The notes under the pieces were generated by a model. That model searched no databases, was not told the origin of the DNA, and worked only from the letters and a program-made list of their open reading frames with translations. A stretch of DNA of 64,000 bases, from positions 124,001 to 188,000 of the forward strand of contig JBNKWP010000003.1 of the NCBI GenBank assembly GCA_050299835.1, written 5' to 3'. Positions 6,543-16,100 of this stretch are shown here, piece by piece. Each line of letters opens with the position of its first letter. Position 1 is the first letter of the stretch. The translations under genes were made by a program, and so were the position numbers. The DNA comes from JAJDOD01 sp050299835 (GTDB taxonomy: Bacteria; Pseudomonadota; Alphaproteobacteria; Rhodobacterales; Rhodobacteraceae).

Positions 6543-7595
6543 ATGTCGATTGAAGCCATCAACGAGCAACTTCTGCGTGCCATCGGTGTGGGTGTCGCCC
6601 TTGTCGAAGTGAAAACGCTCTCCATTCGTTTTTCCAACGACACGTTTGTCGAGTGGTTTGGTGCGCCGGAAGCTAACGCGCAATTGTCCGACATCATGCC
6701 GACGCTCGATATCCCAGAGGCGCTGGAAAAGCTGGCTGAGGGTAGCAAACACACGGCGGAGGCCTCGTTCAAGCTGCGCCGCAGGACGATGACAGTTGCG
6801 GTAGAGTTCAATCGCACACTTGAGGACGATCAAGACATCATTGTCCTGGTCTGCCAGAACATCACGCGGATCAAGGAACTGGAATCGATGATCGATTCCT
6901 ATTCGATGATGGTCGAGCGAAATACTCACGAGATCAAGCGCGAGAAGGAGCAGGTGGAGAAACTGCTGCTGAACATGATGCCGCGCACGGCTTATGAGGA
7001 GTACAAGTCCTTCGGGGTCGTTGCACCGCGCGTGTTCGAGAGCGTTTCCGTTCTGACACTGGATTTCACCGGGTTCGAGGCTGCCCTGGCCGCGCATGAG
7101 CCCTCGGTGATCGTCAGCGAACTGAACGACATCTACACTGCCTTCGACAGGATCGGGGAGCAGTTTGGCTGTGAGCGGGTCCGGACCACCGGTGACAGCT
7201 ATTTCACGGTGTCGGGTGTGCCCGATCCCGTGCGCGATCATTCCGGTTCCATCGCCAACACCGCCGTTCGGTTCCTGCGCTATCTGGAGCGCCGGAACCA
7301 GACCCATCCGATCAAGTGGGAAGCCCGCGTGGGCCTAGCCACCGGTCCGGTGATCGGGTCCGTGGTCGGTGTTCAGAAATATGTCTATGATGTCTTCGGG
7401 CCCGCTGTTGCCGCCGCCGATATGGTCCGTCTGGCAGCGAGCCCCATGACCATTGCCGCGCATGGGTCGATTGCCGACCTGCTGGATTCCCGGTTTTCCG
7501 TTCAGGCCATCGACGATACGGGAGTCGCAGCGCCCGCAGTCACGGAGGCATATGCGGTGTCGGAAGCCGGGAGTGACAGCGCGAGACAGTCATGA
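6543..7595 (+). CDS. PAS-coiled coil-class III nucleotidyl cyclase-like protein, 350 aa
   Basis: Residues about 10-105 look like a PAS domain, 106-150 a signalling coiled coil ending LLLNMMPRTAYEEY (as in H-NOX-linked guanylate cyclases), and 165-340 a class III cyclase domain. Metal-binding aspartates D174 (LDFTGF) and D218 (TTGDSY) are present. The base-recognition positions are R214 (usually K or E) and D283 (as in adenylate cyclases). The transition-state asparagine and arginine are replaced by A290 and M294 in GPAVAAADMV. Activity is therefore doubtful; it may be a slow or non-catalytic signalling protein. It is soluble, lies one base after the globin, and its end overlaps the kinase start. 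Confidence 0.85.
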   Translation: MSIEAINEQLLRAIGVGVALVEVKTLSIRFSNDTFVEWFGAPEANAQLSDIMPTLDIPEALEKLAEGSKHTAEASFKLRRRTMTVAVEFNRTLEDDQDIIVLVCQNITRIKELESMIDSYSMMVERNTHEIKREKEQVEKLLLNMMPRTAYEEYKSFGVVAPRVFESVSVLTLDFTGFEAALAAHEPSVIVSELNDIYTAFDRIGEQFGCERVRTTGDSYFTVSGVPDPVRDHSGSIANTAVRFLRYLERRNQTHPIKWEARVGLATGPVIGSVVGVQKYVYDVFGPAVAAADMVRLAASPMTIAAHGSIADLLDSRFSVQAIDDTGVAAPAVTEAYAVSEAGSDSARQS

Positions 7596-9049
7596 ATGAT
7601 GTCACGGGTTCTTCTATGGCCAGCACAGTCCCGGCGACCGAGCTGATCGGGTTGTTTCCCGATCCGACCGCCGTGTTCGACGTGGATGGCAAGCTGGTTG
7701 CTGCCAATTCCGGCTTCGGCGCATTTTTTCGGTTGATTGAGCAGTTCACGCGCCCAGGCACGTCCTGGGACATATTTCTGGCGGAGGCGGAACGAAAGGA
7801 AGTTCTGACGCATGCTTCCTGCGCCGATCTGCGTCGCGCAGAAGAACTTCTGCTGTTGCGACCCGATGATGTGCCGACCGTTGAAAGAGTTCTTTTTGAT
7901 GGTTCGCGCGCGGAAGCCACGCTGACGTCGCTCTCCGATGGCGGCTTTGCCATGCGGATCGCAATGGGAGACGCGTCCGGTCAAGAGGAACGCGAGATCG
8001 AACAGGTCATGGCCAAAGTCCTCGAGGCCTGCCCGACCAGTCTGACAATGGCCCGGATCGGGGATGGCCAGATTCTCTACCGGTCCCCGTCGGCGACCGA
8101 ACTCCTGGGCAAGGGGCTTAACAGCCATCATCATTTTGCCCGCCGCGAGGAACGGGCCGATTTCGTAACGGCCCTGCTACCGGATGCGCGTGTCGACGAC
8201 ATGCGGGTGACCGGCCGGAAGGCCGACGGTTCCGAATTTCCTGCGGTGATCTCGGCCCGTCTGATCGACTACCGGGGCGAGGACGTTGTCGTATACAGCA
8301 TCTTCAACCTGAGCGACGAAATCGCCATACAGTCGGAATTGGCGCGTCAGAAAGACAGGACCTTCCGGGCAGAGAAGATGTCAGCGTTGGGCGAGATGCT
8401 TGCAGGCGTGGCACATGAGCTGAACAACCCGCTCTCCATTGTCGTAGGCAATATGCTGATTCTGAAAGAGGAGGAGCTTGATCCGGCGCTTCTGGGGCGT
8501 GTCGAGAAAGTATCCGACGCCGCCGAGCGTTGCGTGCGTATCGTGCGCAGTTTCCTCGCGATGGCGCGTGAGCGTCCGCTGGATCTCACTGCCGTCCCAC
8601 TGGCGGTTCTGGTCGATACGGCGGTAGACAGCTTTTACGCGGGTGCGCAGGACAATGAAGTCGATGTGGTCTCGGAGGTGGCTGACGATTTGCCGGATAT
8701 CTGGGTCGATGAGACGCAGATCGTGCAGGTTCTCAACAATCTCTTCGTCAACGCGGCTCAGGCCATCGCCGAAGCTGGCATCGGGCACTGCATTCGCCTG
8801 CATGCTGAGGCGGCTGACGATCCAAGTTTCCTCCGCCTTGTCGTCAGTGACGACGGACCCGGTGTGCCCAAGGATATTGCGGACAAGATCTTCGATCCAA
8901 TGTTCACGACGAAATCGGTGGGCAAGGGGACTGGTGTGGGGCTGGCGCTTTGCCACCGGATCCTGGCCTCCCATGGAGGTACGATCACTCTCAGCCAAGA
9001 AGCAGGAGCCGGCGCCTGTTTCGCGCTCGACCTGCCCGTCGCAGGGTGA
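7592..9049 (+). CDS. PAS-domain sensor histidine kinase, soluble, 485 aa
   Basis: Two PAS-like regions (about 15-120 and 140-245) are followed by HisKA with H275 in GVAHELNNPLSIV and a HATPase domain: N box NNLFVNAAQAI (382-392), G1 DDGPGVP (420-426), G2 GTGVGLAL (446-453). No membrane segments, so it senses a cytoplasmic signal. The ATG overlaps the stop of the cyclase-like gene (ATGA), which implies translational coupling. No response regulator gene follows; the partner must lie elsewhere, perhaps beyond the left edge. It is the last gene of the locus before mobile-element debris. Confidence 0.92.
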   Translation: MNDVTGSSMASTVPATELIGLFPDPTAVFDVDGKLVAANSGFGAFFRLIEQFTRPGTSWDIFLAEAERKEVLTHASCADLRRAEELLLLRPDDVPTVERVLFDGSRAEATLTSLSDGGFAMRIAMGDASGQEEREIEQVMAKVLEACPTSLTMARIGDGQILYRSPSATELLGKGLNSHHHFARREERADFVTALLPDARVDDMRVTGRKADGSEFPAVISARLIDYRGEDVVVYSIFNLSDEIAIQSELARQKDRTFRAEKMSALGEMLAGVAHELNNPLSIVVGNMLILKEEELDPALLGRVEKVSDAAERCVRIVRSFLAMARERPLDLTAVPLAVLVDTAVDSFYAGAQDNEVDVVSEVADDLPDIWVDETQIVQVLNNLFVNAAQAIAEAGIGHCIRLHAEAADDPSFLRLVVSDDGPGVPKDIADKIFDPMFTTKSVGKGTGVGLALCHRILASHGGTITLSQEAGAGACFALDLPVAG

Positions 9050-9113
9050 TGTCAGACGAACTCGGATTGAGCCCCGTTCAGCCGGTCGATACGTCCTGTC
9101 AGAATGAATTGGC

Positions 9114-9473
9114 TTGAGGTGGGAGGAGGGCTTTCTCGGCTGCCCCGAAATCATCTGCCTGGCCGTAATGATGTACGTTCGATTTCCGCTTTCGCTCCGA
9201 AACATGGAAGATCTGCTGCACGAATTCGGTGTCGATATCAGCCACGAAACGGTGCGGTACTGGTGGAATAGATTTGGCCCGATATTCGCTGCCGAGAACG
9301 CAATGCTGAACAAGCAGCTCTTCCCAAGCCTGCGCAATGCCCGCCATTTGATTGCGGCAAGGCGCGACGACTACAATCATCGCCGCCCGCATGCGTCCCT
9401 CGAGGGCTTCGCTCAGCAGGAGTATCATCACCGGTCAGGAAAGAACCAAACCCTGAACAGAGCCAACCAATAA
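9114..9473 (+). pseudogene. Chimeric transposase scar: IS6 N-terminus joined to IS3 C-terminus
   Basis: The first about 60 codons match the N-terminal region of IS6-family transposases (VRFPLSLRNMEDLLHEFG, then SHETVRYWWNRFGPIFAAE). They run directly into an IS3-type OrfB end (DDYNHRRPHASLEGF, QTLNRANQ). The catalytic DDE core of both is missing, so it cannot transpose. It marks the left edge of the mobile region immediately after the histidine kinase. Confidence 0.8.
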
Positions 9474-9501
9474 ACGCGGGCTCTAGGGGGAGCAGGTCAT
9501 G

Positions 9502-10030
9502 TCTTATCCAGGAAGTCGCCGAACTGAAGCCGCGGCGTGTGCTCGAGATCGGGACAGCGCGTGGCGGCACGCTTTTTCTTCTTTGCAGATTTGCGGTGCC
9601 GGACGCGACGATAGTCAGCGTCGACCTGCCCTATTGGCGCAATGGCGGCGGCTATCCCAGGAGGAAAGAGCGGCACTATCAGAACTTCACAACGCAGGAC
9701 CAATCCCTGTATCTCATTCGTGCGAATTCTCATGCTCGGGAGACGGTTGATACCGTCGGTGACCTTTGTGAGGGTGGCAGTTTTGACTCTATCCTGATCG
9801 ATGCCGATCATTCTCACAAAGGCCTAAAACAAGAAATCGGAATTACCTCCCGCTGCTTTCGAATAGCGGTCTCCTGGCCCCGCATGACGTTTTGCCCAAC
9901 ACGAAGGACCCGTCGATCGACGTGGCGTTTTTTTTGGTTCGAACTCGAAAGCGATCCAAATGCCGTGACCAATACCATCATCGCCGACCGACCCCAGGGC
10001 ATGTATGGTATCGGACTTGTCCGAGGTTGA
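9502..10030 (+). pseudogene. Class I SAM methyltransferase (CmcI/Methyltransf_24-like), 5'-truncated and frameshifted
   Basis: The frame contains VLEIGTARGGTLFLL (SAM-binding motif I) and later SILIDADHSHKGLKQ (the LIDGDHSYEG motif of this family), ending QGMYGIGLV. Upstream, in-frame sequence reaches QEVAELKPRRVLEIG without a start codon, so the 5' end is lost. One base is missing near 9838, shifting the frame where LPLLSNSGLLAPHDVLPN would be read. The eight-T run at 9928-9935 restores the original frame. In many genomes such enzymes sit in glycosylation or secondary-metabolite clusters. Here it is a remnant unless the indels are sequencing errors. Confidence 0.75.
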
Positions 10031-10089
10031 GCCAGAGGTGCTGGCAGACTAATGCAAACCAGTCTCCGTCAGGAGAGCGACACTGAACA

Positions 10090-10795
10090 TCATTCAGCGC
10101 AGAGCACGCGACACTCGGCGAGAGCGACGGCTCGGTTCAGCTTGAAGTAGTGTCTGCTGGAGCGGCTGCGTTCCGGGCTAAAGTCGTTTGAGACGGAGGC
10201 GTGAACGGCGGCGAACTTTTGAAGACTTCGCATACGCCGAAAGCGAAGCATCGCCCTCTCTCGTCGTCGGAATCGCAGGTGCGAATTCTCCGCTCTGTTG
10301 TTCATCCAGCGGCCAGTCTCCTGTCGATCGCCAGCGCCGAGTTTATTCAGAGCGGCACAGAAAGAGCGGAGTCTGTCCGTCACGACGACCTCGGGTCGTC
10401 CATGCCTGCGCATAGCTTTCTTTAGAAAATTTGAGTGCTGCCTTCCTGTCTCTGGTCTTAGTGACGAACCTTTCGAGCACTTCGCCTTCATGGTCGACGG
10501 CACGCCAGAGGTTATGCCGCTTGCCGTTGATCTTCACGAATATTTCGTCGAGATGCCAACGCCACCGGCTGGATCGCATACCCTCGATCCTGCGTTTGCG
10601 GATCTCGGAGGCGAACATCGGACCGAACCTGTGCCACCAGTACCGGATCGTCTCATGACTGACATCGACACCGCGTTCATGCAGCAGATCCTCCACGCTG
10701 CGAAGCGACAGAGGGAACCGAACGCACATCGTCACCGCCAAACGGATGATCTCGCGGCTTGTATTGAAATAGCGAAAAGGGTCAGGCTTGCTCGT
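10090..10795 (-). pseudogene. IS6-family transposase, near-complete but frameshifted and start lost
   Basis: Reading leftwards, the sequence follows the IS6 transposase from PFRYFNTSREIIRLA through SHETIRYWWHRFGPM. The first catalytic Asp is in WHLDEIFVKING, the second in VVVTDRLRS and the Glu in NNRAENSHLRFRRRE. One extra T in an AAATTTTC run near 10425-10435 shifts the frame between the first and second aspartates. The position of the usual initiator ATG reads CAG. A likely terminal repeat with GGCTCTGTCAGAGC lies at 10829-10852 on this strand. It flanks one side of the giant VWA gene pair. Confidence 0.85.
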
Positions 10796-10933
10796 CTGGC
10801 GAGACTACAAATCTACCCTGCTCGCCTCAAGCAAGTTTGCTCTGACAGAGCCCAACCGAGGCGTTTGCGAGTTACGCGGTCGTTCAGCCGTGTGCGAAGT
10901 TTGCGCAAAGCTCCTGAAATGGGCGTACGTTCC

Positions 10934-13090
10934 CTAACCATAGAGCGCGAATATGACCCCCTGATTGACCGTGCCGCCGATGGCCGCGCCCGCTTCCAGC
11001 GAAATCGGGATGGAGACCGTCAGGAGGATAATCAGGTATTCGTTTCCGCGGCTTCGCTTCAGCCGGTCCTCGACTTCCCATTTTTTTGCCAGTTGCTCGG
11101 CATCGTGCATCACCCTCTGCATATAGGCCCTCCAGTTGGCCTCGGTGCCGTGGTGGAAATACCGGGCCGACAGTCGGTCGATGGCCGCCTCGCCCAATCG
11201 CGTAATGCCATGTCCGGGCTGAGGGACGAACGGGCCGGAATTGCCGTAGAAGGCGAAACGGGCATCGGCGCGTCCCGTCAGGGGATCGACGCGCCACCAT
11301 TCGGAGACGGAGAGGCCGGGCGCGGTGAACAGGTCGAAGCCTTCGGCCCTGTCGGCCGCAGCTTCCGGCCCGAGGCGGGTCAAAATCTCGGGCGCCGGTT
11401 CCTGCATTGCTCCGGGGTCGACCGCTATGGAGCCGGTCGGCGCGGCAAGCTGGTTCAGAATGGCCTCGCGCTCGAGCCCGGCCTGCAACGCGCCGTGCCA
11501 CAGTTTCATCCGCCATGCGGCGGGCGCGTCGGTTGCGTTCGCGATGTCCACATCGTCGAGCGCCCAGTCATACCAGTAGACCGACAGGTCCGGCGAGATG
11601 GCACTTACGCCCCAGATCAGTGCGCGCGGACGAGTCATTGTTGTGCATCCTTCCCCAACGGGCCGCGCGCGGATCAGTTCTTCGGATACCAGCGCCACGG
11701 TGCTGGCCTGAACCCATCCGTTCCAGATAATTGACTGCGGGTCGGGTGTGCCGGCCTGAAACAGACGAAACGCCTCGGGCAGATCGCCCAGCATCGCGCC
11801 GACCCGGACCGAGGCCACATGCGCGGACTGCCCGCCATTTCCCAGAACGATGTGGCGGAGACTTTCGAGGGCCACCGGATAGCGCCTGCCCATTGCGATG
11901 CTGCCAAGCGCTTCAGGCGGGATCGGTTCGCTGCTGTCGCGGAGGTCGGCCGGGACGATATCGAAGATCGGACGGAGCGTAACGGCGTCCGGCTGGCCCG
12001 GAACCAGACCGGTCAGCCGCAGGGTCATGGCCGTTGTGATCTCCTCTTCTGGACCGGCGTCGAACAGGCCTCCCACAGCCGCAGCCACACCAGGTGCGGC
12101 GAACGCGCGACTTTTCTTCGGCTCCATCCCGACCAGAAGCGTCGCGACCATTTCCGCGCTCCCGCCTTGCAACGCGGACAGCGTTTCGCTGACTAGACCG
12201 CCGACGCCTTCATGTTCAGGCCCGAACAGCAGCGAGACCTGGCGTTCCACGTTGCGCGGCAGATCGAATGTATGGTTCAAGATGTCATCAGTCCGGAGCT
12301 TGCCGTTGCGCAGTGTTTCAAGTGTCAGCGTCACGCGGACCTGATGCGGTTTCGGCGGGCTCGTCACTTCTGTGCCTGCCGAGACGGCCGACTGGCCGAA
12401 CGCGGTGTCTGGCAAGGCGGGATCGAGATCGACCCAATCCGTCCCGATCCGCGCCTGCACCCAGAAATGGTCGGGGGACCTAGCGGGAGACGGGGCAGCC
12501 CCCACCGGCGGGGCGGCCACCTGCGCGAGTGCTGAATAGCTGGCGTGGGCGCGCGCCCTGACCCGGCTCATCACATCGCTGGTCAGACCGGCTATGCGGA
12601 ACACGTCGCCGGAGTCGCGCGACGGGCCGGTGCAGGAACCGGCTGCGATCTCTGCCGCGATTTCCGGCGTCGCCTTTGCCGTCATGAGCCGGGTGTCGTA
12701 GCCCATGCCTTGCAAGACGTCCGCAAGCGCCAATGACTTGTCATAGGCATTCCCCGCCCCGGCTTCGAGAACGGCGCGGGGTGCTCGCAGGTGGCCGGGA
12801 TAGGCTTCGGTCACGATCTCATCGCGAAAAAAGGCGAAGGCCGCTTCGGGATCCAGCATCAGATCTAGAGAAAGGGATTCGAGGTCCGGTCGACGCGCTG
12901 CCATAAGGTCATTCTGGGCGACCGCGGCTTTCAGGGTTGCTTCGAAATCGGCCTCGGACGTTTCGTCGAATTGAGGGCGGTCGGGCAGGGCGAGAGACGG
13001 ATCGAAGGCATCGGTCGGGATTTCCCAGGTCTCTGCTGCCACCGGGGCGGCGAAGGTCAGCGCAAGGCAGAAATACTTGAAAAGTGTCAT
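10934..13090 (-). CDS. Exported transglutaminase-like protein lacking the catalytic cysteine, 718 aa
   Basis: A signal peptide (MTLFKYFCLALTFAAPVAA) opens the protein. Residues about 95-240 resemble the bacterial transglutaminase-like fold: AGNAYDKSLALADVLQGMGYDTRLM aligns with the G-D-C segment, but the cysteine is replaced by alanine. HFWVQARIGTDWVDLDP keeps the histidine and aspartate. So the fold is probably retained without catalysis. The remaining about 470 residues are not recognised; a hydrophobic segment (EYLIILLTVSIPISL) lies near the C-terminus and may anchor it. The ATG at 13090 has AGGA upstream and lies 12 bases after the stop of the giant VWA protein, so the two are one operon and probably act together in the envelope. 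Confidence 0.75.
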   Translation of the reverse strand: MTLFKYFCLALTFAAPVAAETWEIPTDAFDPSLALPDRPQFDETSEADFEATLKAAVAQNDLMAARRPDLESLSLDLMLDPEAAFAFFRDEIVTEAYPGHLRAPRAVLEAGAGNAYDKSLALADVLQGMGYDTRLMTAKATPEIAAEIAAGSCTGPSRDSGDVFRIAGLTSDVMSRVRARAHASYSALAQVAAPPVGAAPSPARSPDHFWVQARIGTDWVDLDPALPDTAFGQSAVSAGTEVTSPPKPHQVRVTLTLETLRNGKLRTDDILNHTFDLPRNVERQVSLLFGPEHEGVGGLVSETLSALQGGSAEMVATLLVGMEPKKSRAFAAPGVAAAVGGLFDAGPEEEITTAMTLRLTGLVPGQPDAVTLRPIFDIVPADLRDSSEPIPPEALGSIAMGRRYPVALESLRHIVLGNGGQSAHVASVRVGAMLGDLPEAFRLFQAGTPDPQSIIWNGWVQASTVALVSEELIRARPVGEGCTTMTRPRALIWGVSAISPDLSVYWYDWALDDVDIANATDAPAAWRMKLWHGALQAGLEREAILNQLAAPTGSIAVDPGAMQEPAPEILTRLGPEAAADRAEGFDLFTAPGLSVSEWWRVDPLTGRADARFAFYGNSGPFVPQPGHGITRLGEAAIDRLSARYFHHGTEANWRAYMQRVMHDAEQLAKKWEVEDRLKRSRGNEYLIILLTVSIPISLEAGAAIGGTVNQGVIFALYG

Positions 13091-13102
13091 GGGTTCCAAT
13101 CC

Positions 13103-16100
13103 TCAAGGCAGGGCTTCGGGCGTTAGTCCGTCGGTGTCATATCGGATGGGCGTCACGCGGGCGTCGCTGATCTCGACGATCAGGGGGGCGCCGGTGGCGG
13201 TTTGGATGGGACTCAGGCGGTAGCGGCCGGCCGGCAAGGGCATCTCACGACCGATCTTCGCGAACCCTGCCGGTTCTTCCCGCCCGTCGAGGAAAAGGCG
13301 CGTCAGTTCGAAACTGGGTTCGGTCGCCTCGGTCACTGCCTGAACGAGCCCCTCGGCGTCGCCTGCCGCAAGGTAACGCCCGCCCGCACGCTGGGCCCAA
13401 TCGGCAAATGTCTCGGCAAGAGAAGCGTCGTCGATGGCGAAGCCGACGATATTCAGATGAAGGTCGATGCCGCTGGCCCCGATCTCGTCTATGGTGGCTG
13501 CAACGTCGCCGTCACAGGTCTCGTCGCCATCGGTCACCAGAACGACGACGCGCGGCGGATCGAGCGGGGCCAAATCCTCGGCTGCCAGTTTCAGGCTGTC
13601 GGCAATGGCGGTTTTGGCGAGATTGATTGCAGGCACGTCGCGGATTGCCTGCTCGGCCACCACCGGGTCGAGCGGTTCCAGCGGCAGCATCAGTTCGGAC
13701 CGGCAGGCATCGACTTCGAGCCCGAAGGCGCGGAAGGCAAACGGCGTCCCGGCGGGCACCACGTCGCGAACGAGCGACGACAGGGCATCGTGCGCGACCG
13801 CGATCCGCCGGGTGCCATCCGGCATGCGTTTCAGCATCGAGCCGGAGGCGTCGAGGATCACCTCCAGCCCGCCAGTCGGTTCGGGGGCTTGGCCTTCAGG
13901 CGCCGCGGTCACGATCAGGGTTCCCGTGCCTTCAGGTTCCTTCGCCTGGGTGAGACCCACGTTCATCCGATAGCCCTTGGGTCCCCGGAACAGGGCGGCG
14001 GCCATGTCGAGGCCGTCCGACAGCCCGATATGGCTGGTGACACGGTGGAAGAGCCCGCCGTTAAGCGTAGCCCAGTCCTGCATGATCTCGACCGATTTGC
14101 TGTCCGACGAATGGATCGACAGTGCCACGACGCGCGGCGCGGCGCTCAAAAGCGGCTCCCAGACGCGGGCCGCCTGCGAGGTTTCGGCGTCGGTGATGAT
14201 GACGATCCCGCGTGCGCCCGTCCGGTCGGCAAGCGCCTCGGAGGCGACGCCGATCGCGGCTTCAGCGTCGGAACTCGGCGACAGCGGGAGCTTGCCAAGG
14301 GCCGGATAGACATCTTCGGGCCGTTCCGCCCATTCGTGCAACAGGAATTCGGTCCTACCGAAGGGCAGCAGTTGCAGGGCGTCCCGGCCGGGCAAAAGCG
14401 CGTTCGACCAGGTTCGAACCGCCGCCAGCGTGCGCGGGACATAGGCCCCGACACTTCCCGACGTGTCCCAGGATATGACGATCGAGCGGGGCGGCTCGAA
14501 AATTCTCAGCCGGTAAGTGCCGGGTGGCAGCGGCGCCGTCAGGATTAGGCCCCGATCGCTATCAGCGCGGGCAAGGGGAATCTCGGCGCCGTCGGCGTCG
14601 TAGAGCGCCCAGGCGATTTCAGGTCGCGACTGGCCCGAGAATTCAAGGCTGAGTTCCTGGGGAAGCCCGTCGGGAACCGTGATTTGCCACCAGTCTTCGT
14701 TGCGTTCGATCTGGACCGACGAGGCGACGGTGGCTCCCGGATCCAGGGATTTTGCGTGCCCGGCATCGGCGCCCCCGGTCGGCTCGGGGACCGGGGCGGT
14801 GGCCGGCGCCTCGATGGCTTCGTAGGCGGCGTCAGGCCGGTCATCCTCCCAGAGGCCAAGGACCGATGGTGCCCCGTCCGCCTCGAAGACCGCGATCTGG
14901 TCGGGACCGGCGCGGTTTCCCTCGGCGTTCCGTTCAAGTTCGAACCGCAGGGCCCGTGTCCAGATTGGCGCGTCCAGCTTCAGGACACCTGAGGTGGCGC
15001 CGGGTGCCGGCGGGGTCAGTGCACCGATCGGTGTCCAGGGACCTCCCGCGCCCGACCGGCTGGCCGAGACGGCGATGGGAGCGGTCCGCTCGTCGTCACC
15101 CGCATCGCCCCGCCATTCGACACGGTCGATCCGGGCGGCACGGTTCTTGTGAAATCCGACAATGGCGATGATCCGGTCGCCCCGGACCGGCGTAGCGCGC
15201 TCGATCGGCACTGACTGGCCGGGAACCAGCAGCGCTGCATTCCAGCCCAGCCGGAACGGGTGCTCGTCCCGCGAACTGCCGCCTTCGTTCCAGGCCGTGA
15301 TGACGTGACCGCCATGCAGAGGGCTGGCGATGTTGACCGGTTCGGGCGGGCTCCAATCGGCGCTTCCGGTCAGGCCAATATCGGACAGCGATATCCGTTG
15401 GCAGTCCGCCATTCCCTGGCATCCGAAGAGCCGGATGCGGGCGTGGCTTGCGGGCATCGGGTCGGGCAGCGCGAAAACCTGCGGGCGATCCGAGCCGGTC
15501 GGGCGGATGTCGAGGACGGGTGTGAAACTCTCGCCGTCCGGGGAAAGTTCGAGCGCCACGCGATCGGGCCAGTCCTGGCGCGGTGTGGTGCTGCGCAAAT
15601 GCAGGCGGAGGCCCGTGATCGTTGCCGGACTGGCCAGAGCGAAAGTCAGGCTGCGGGCCGTGAGCTTGGCCGGAATATCGCTATGGAGTGCCTCACCGTC
15701 ATGCAGGAATCCGTGCTTTTCGGCCGTCTGATCATCGACCTCAACGCCATCGAGCGCCGTCAGCCGGGCACCGAATTGCAGGGCCATCGGATCGAGTGCC
15801 CCCCGCAGCGGCTCGGGAATGCTCCAGAAGCGGAAGGGGCCGCTCTCGTCACTGCTAAGGGCGAGCGCGACCGGAACGATCAGCGTCTTTTCGCCCTGTC
15901 CCGAATTCAACCGCAGTTCAAGCGCCGGGTCGGCCAGCGGGCTTTGCATAGGGGGAATTTCAAGGGTGAACGATACCTCGCTCTGTTCGCCGGCCGCCAA
16001 TTCCTGAGGAGCGAGCTTGCCCGCGACCCGCCAGCCATCGACCAGGGGACGGAGCGCGACATCGACGATCCGGGCTTCCCCGGCATCGTTCGCCAGCGCG

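Noticed and set aside
10420..10440. Programmed frameshift in the IS6 transposase
   Set aside because: IS6-family transposases are single-frame proteins, and the start codon is also lost here, so decay or error is simpler.
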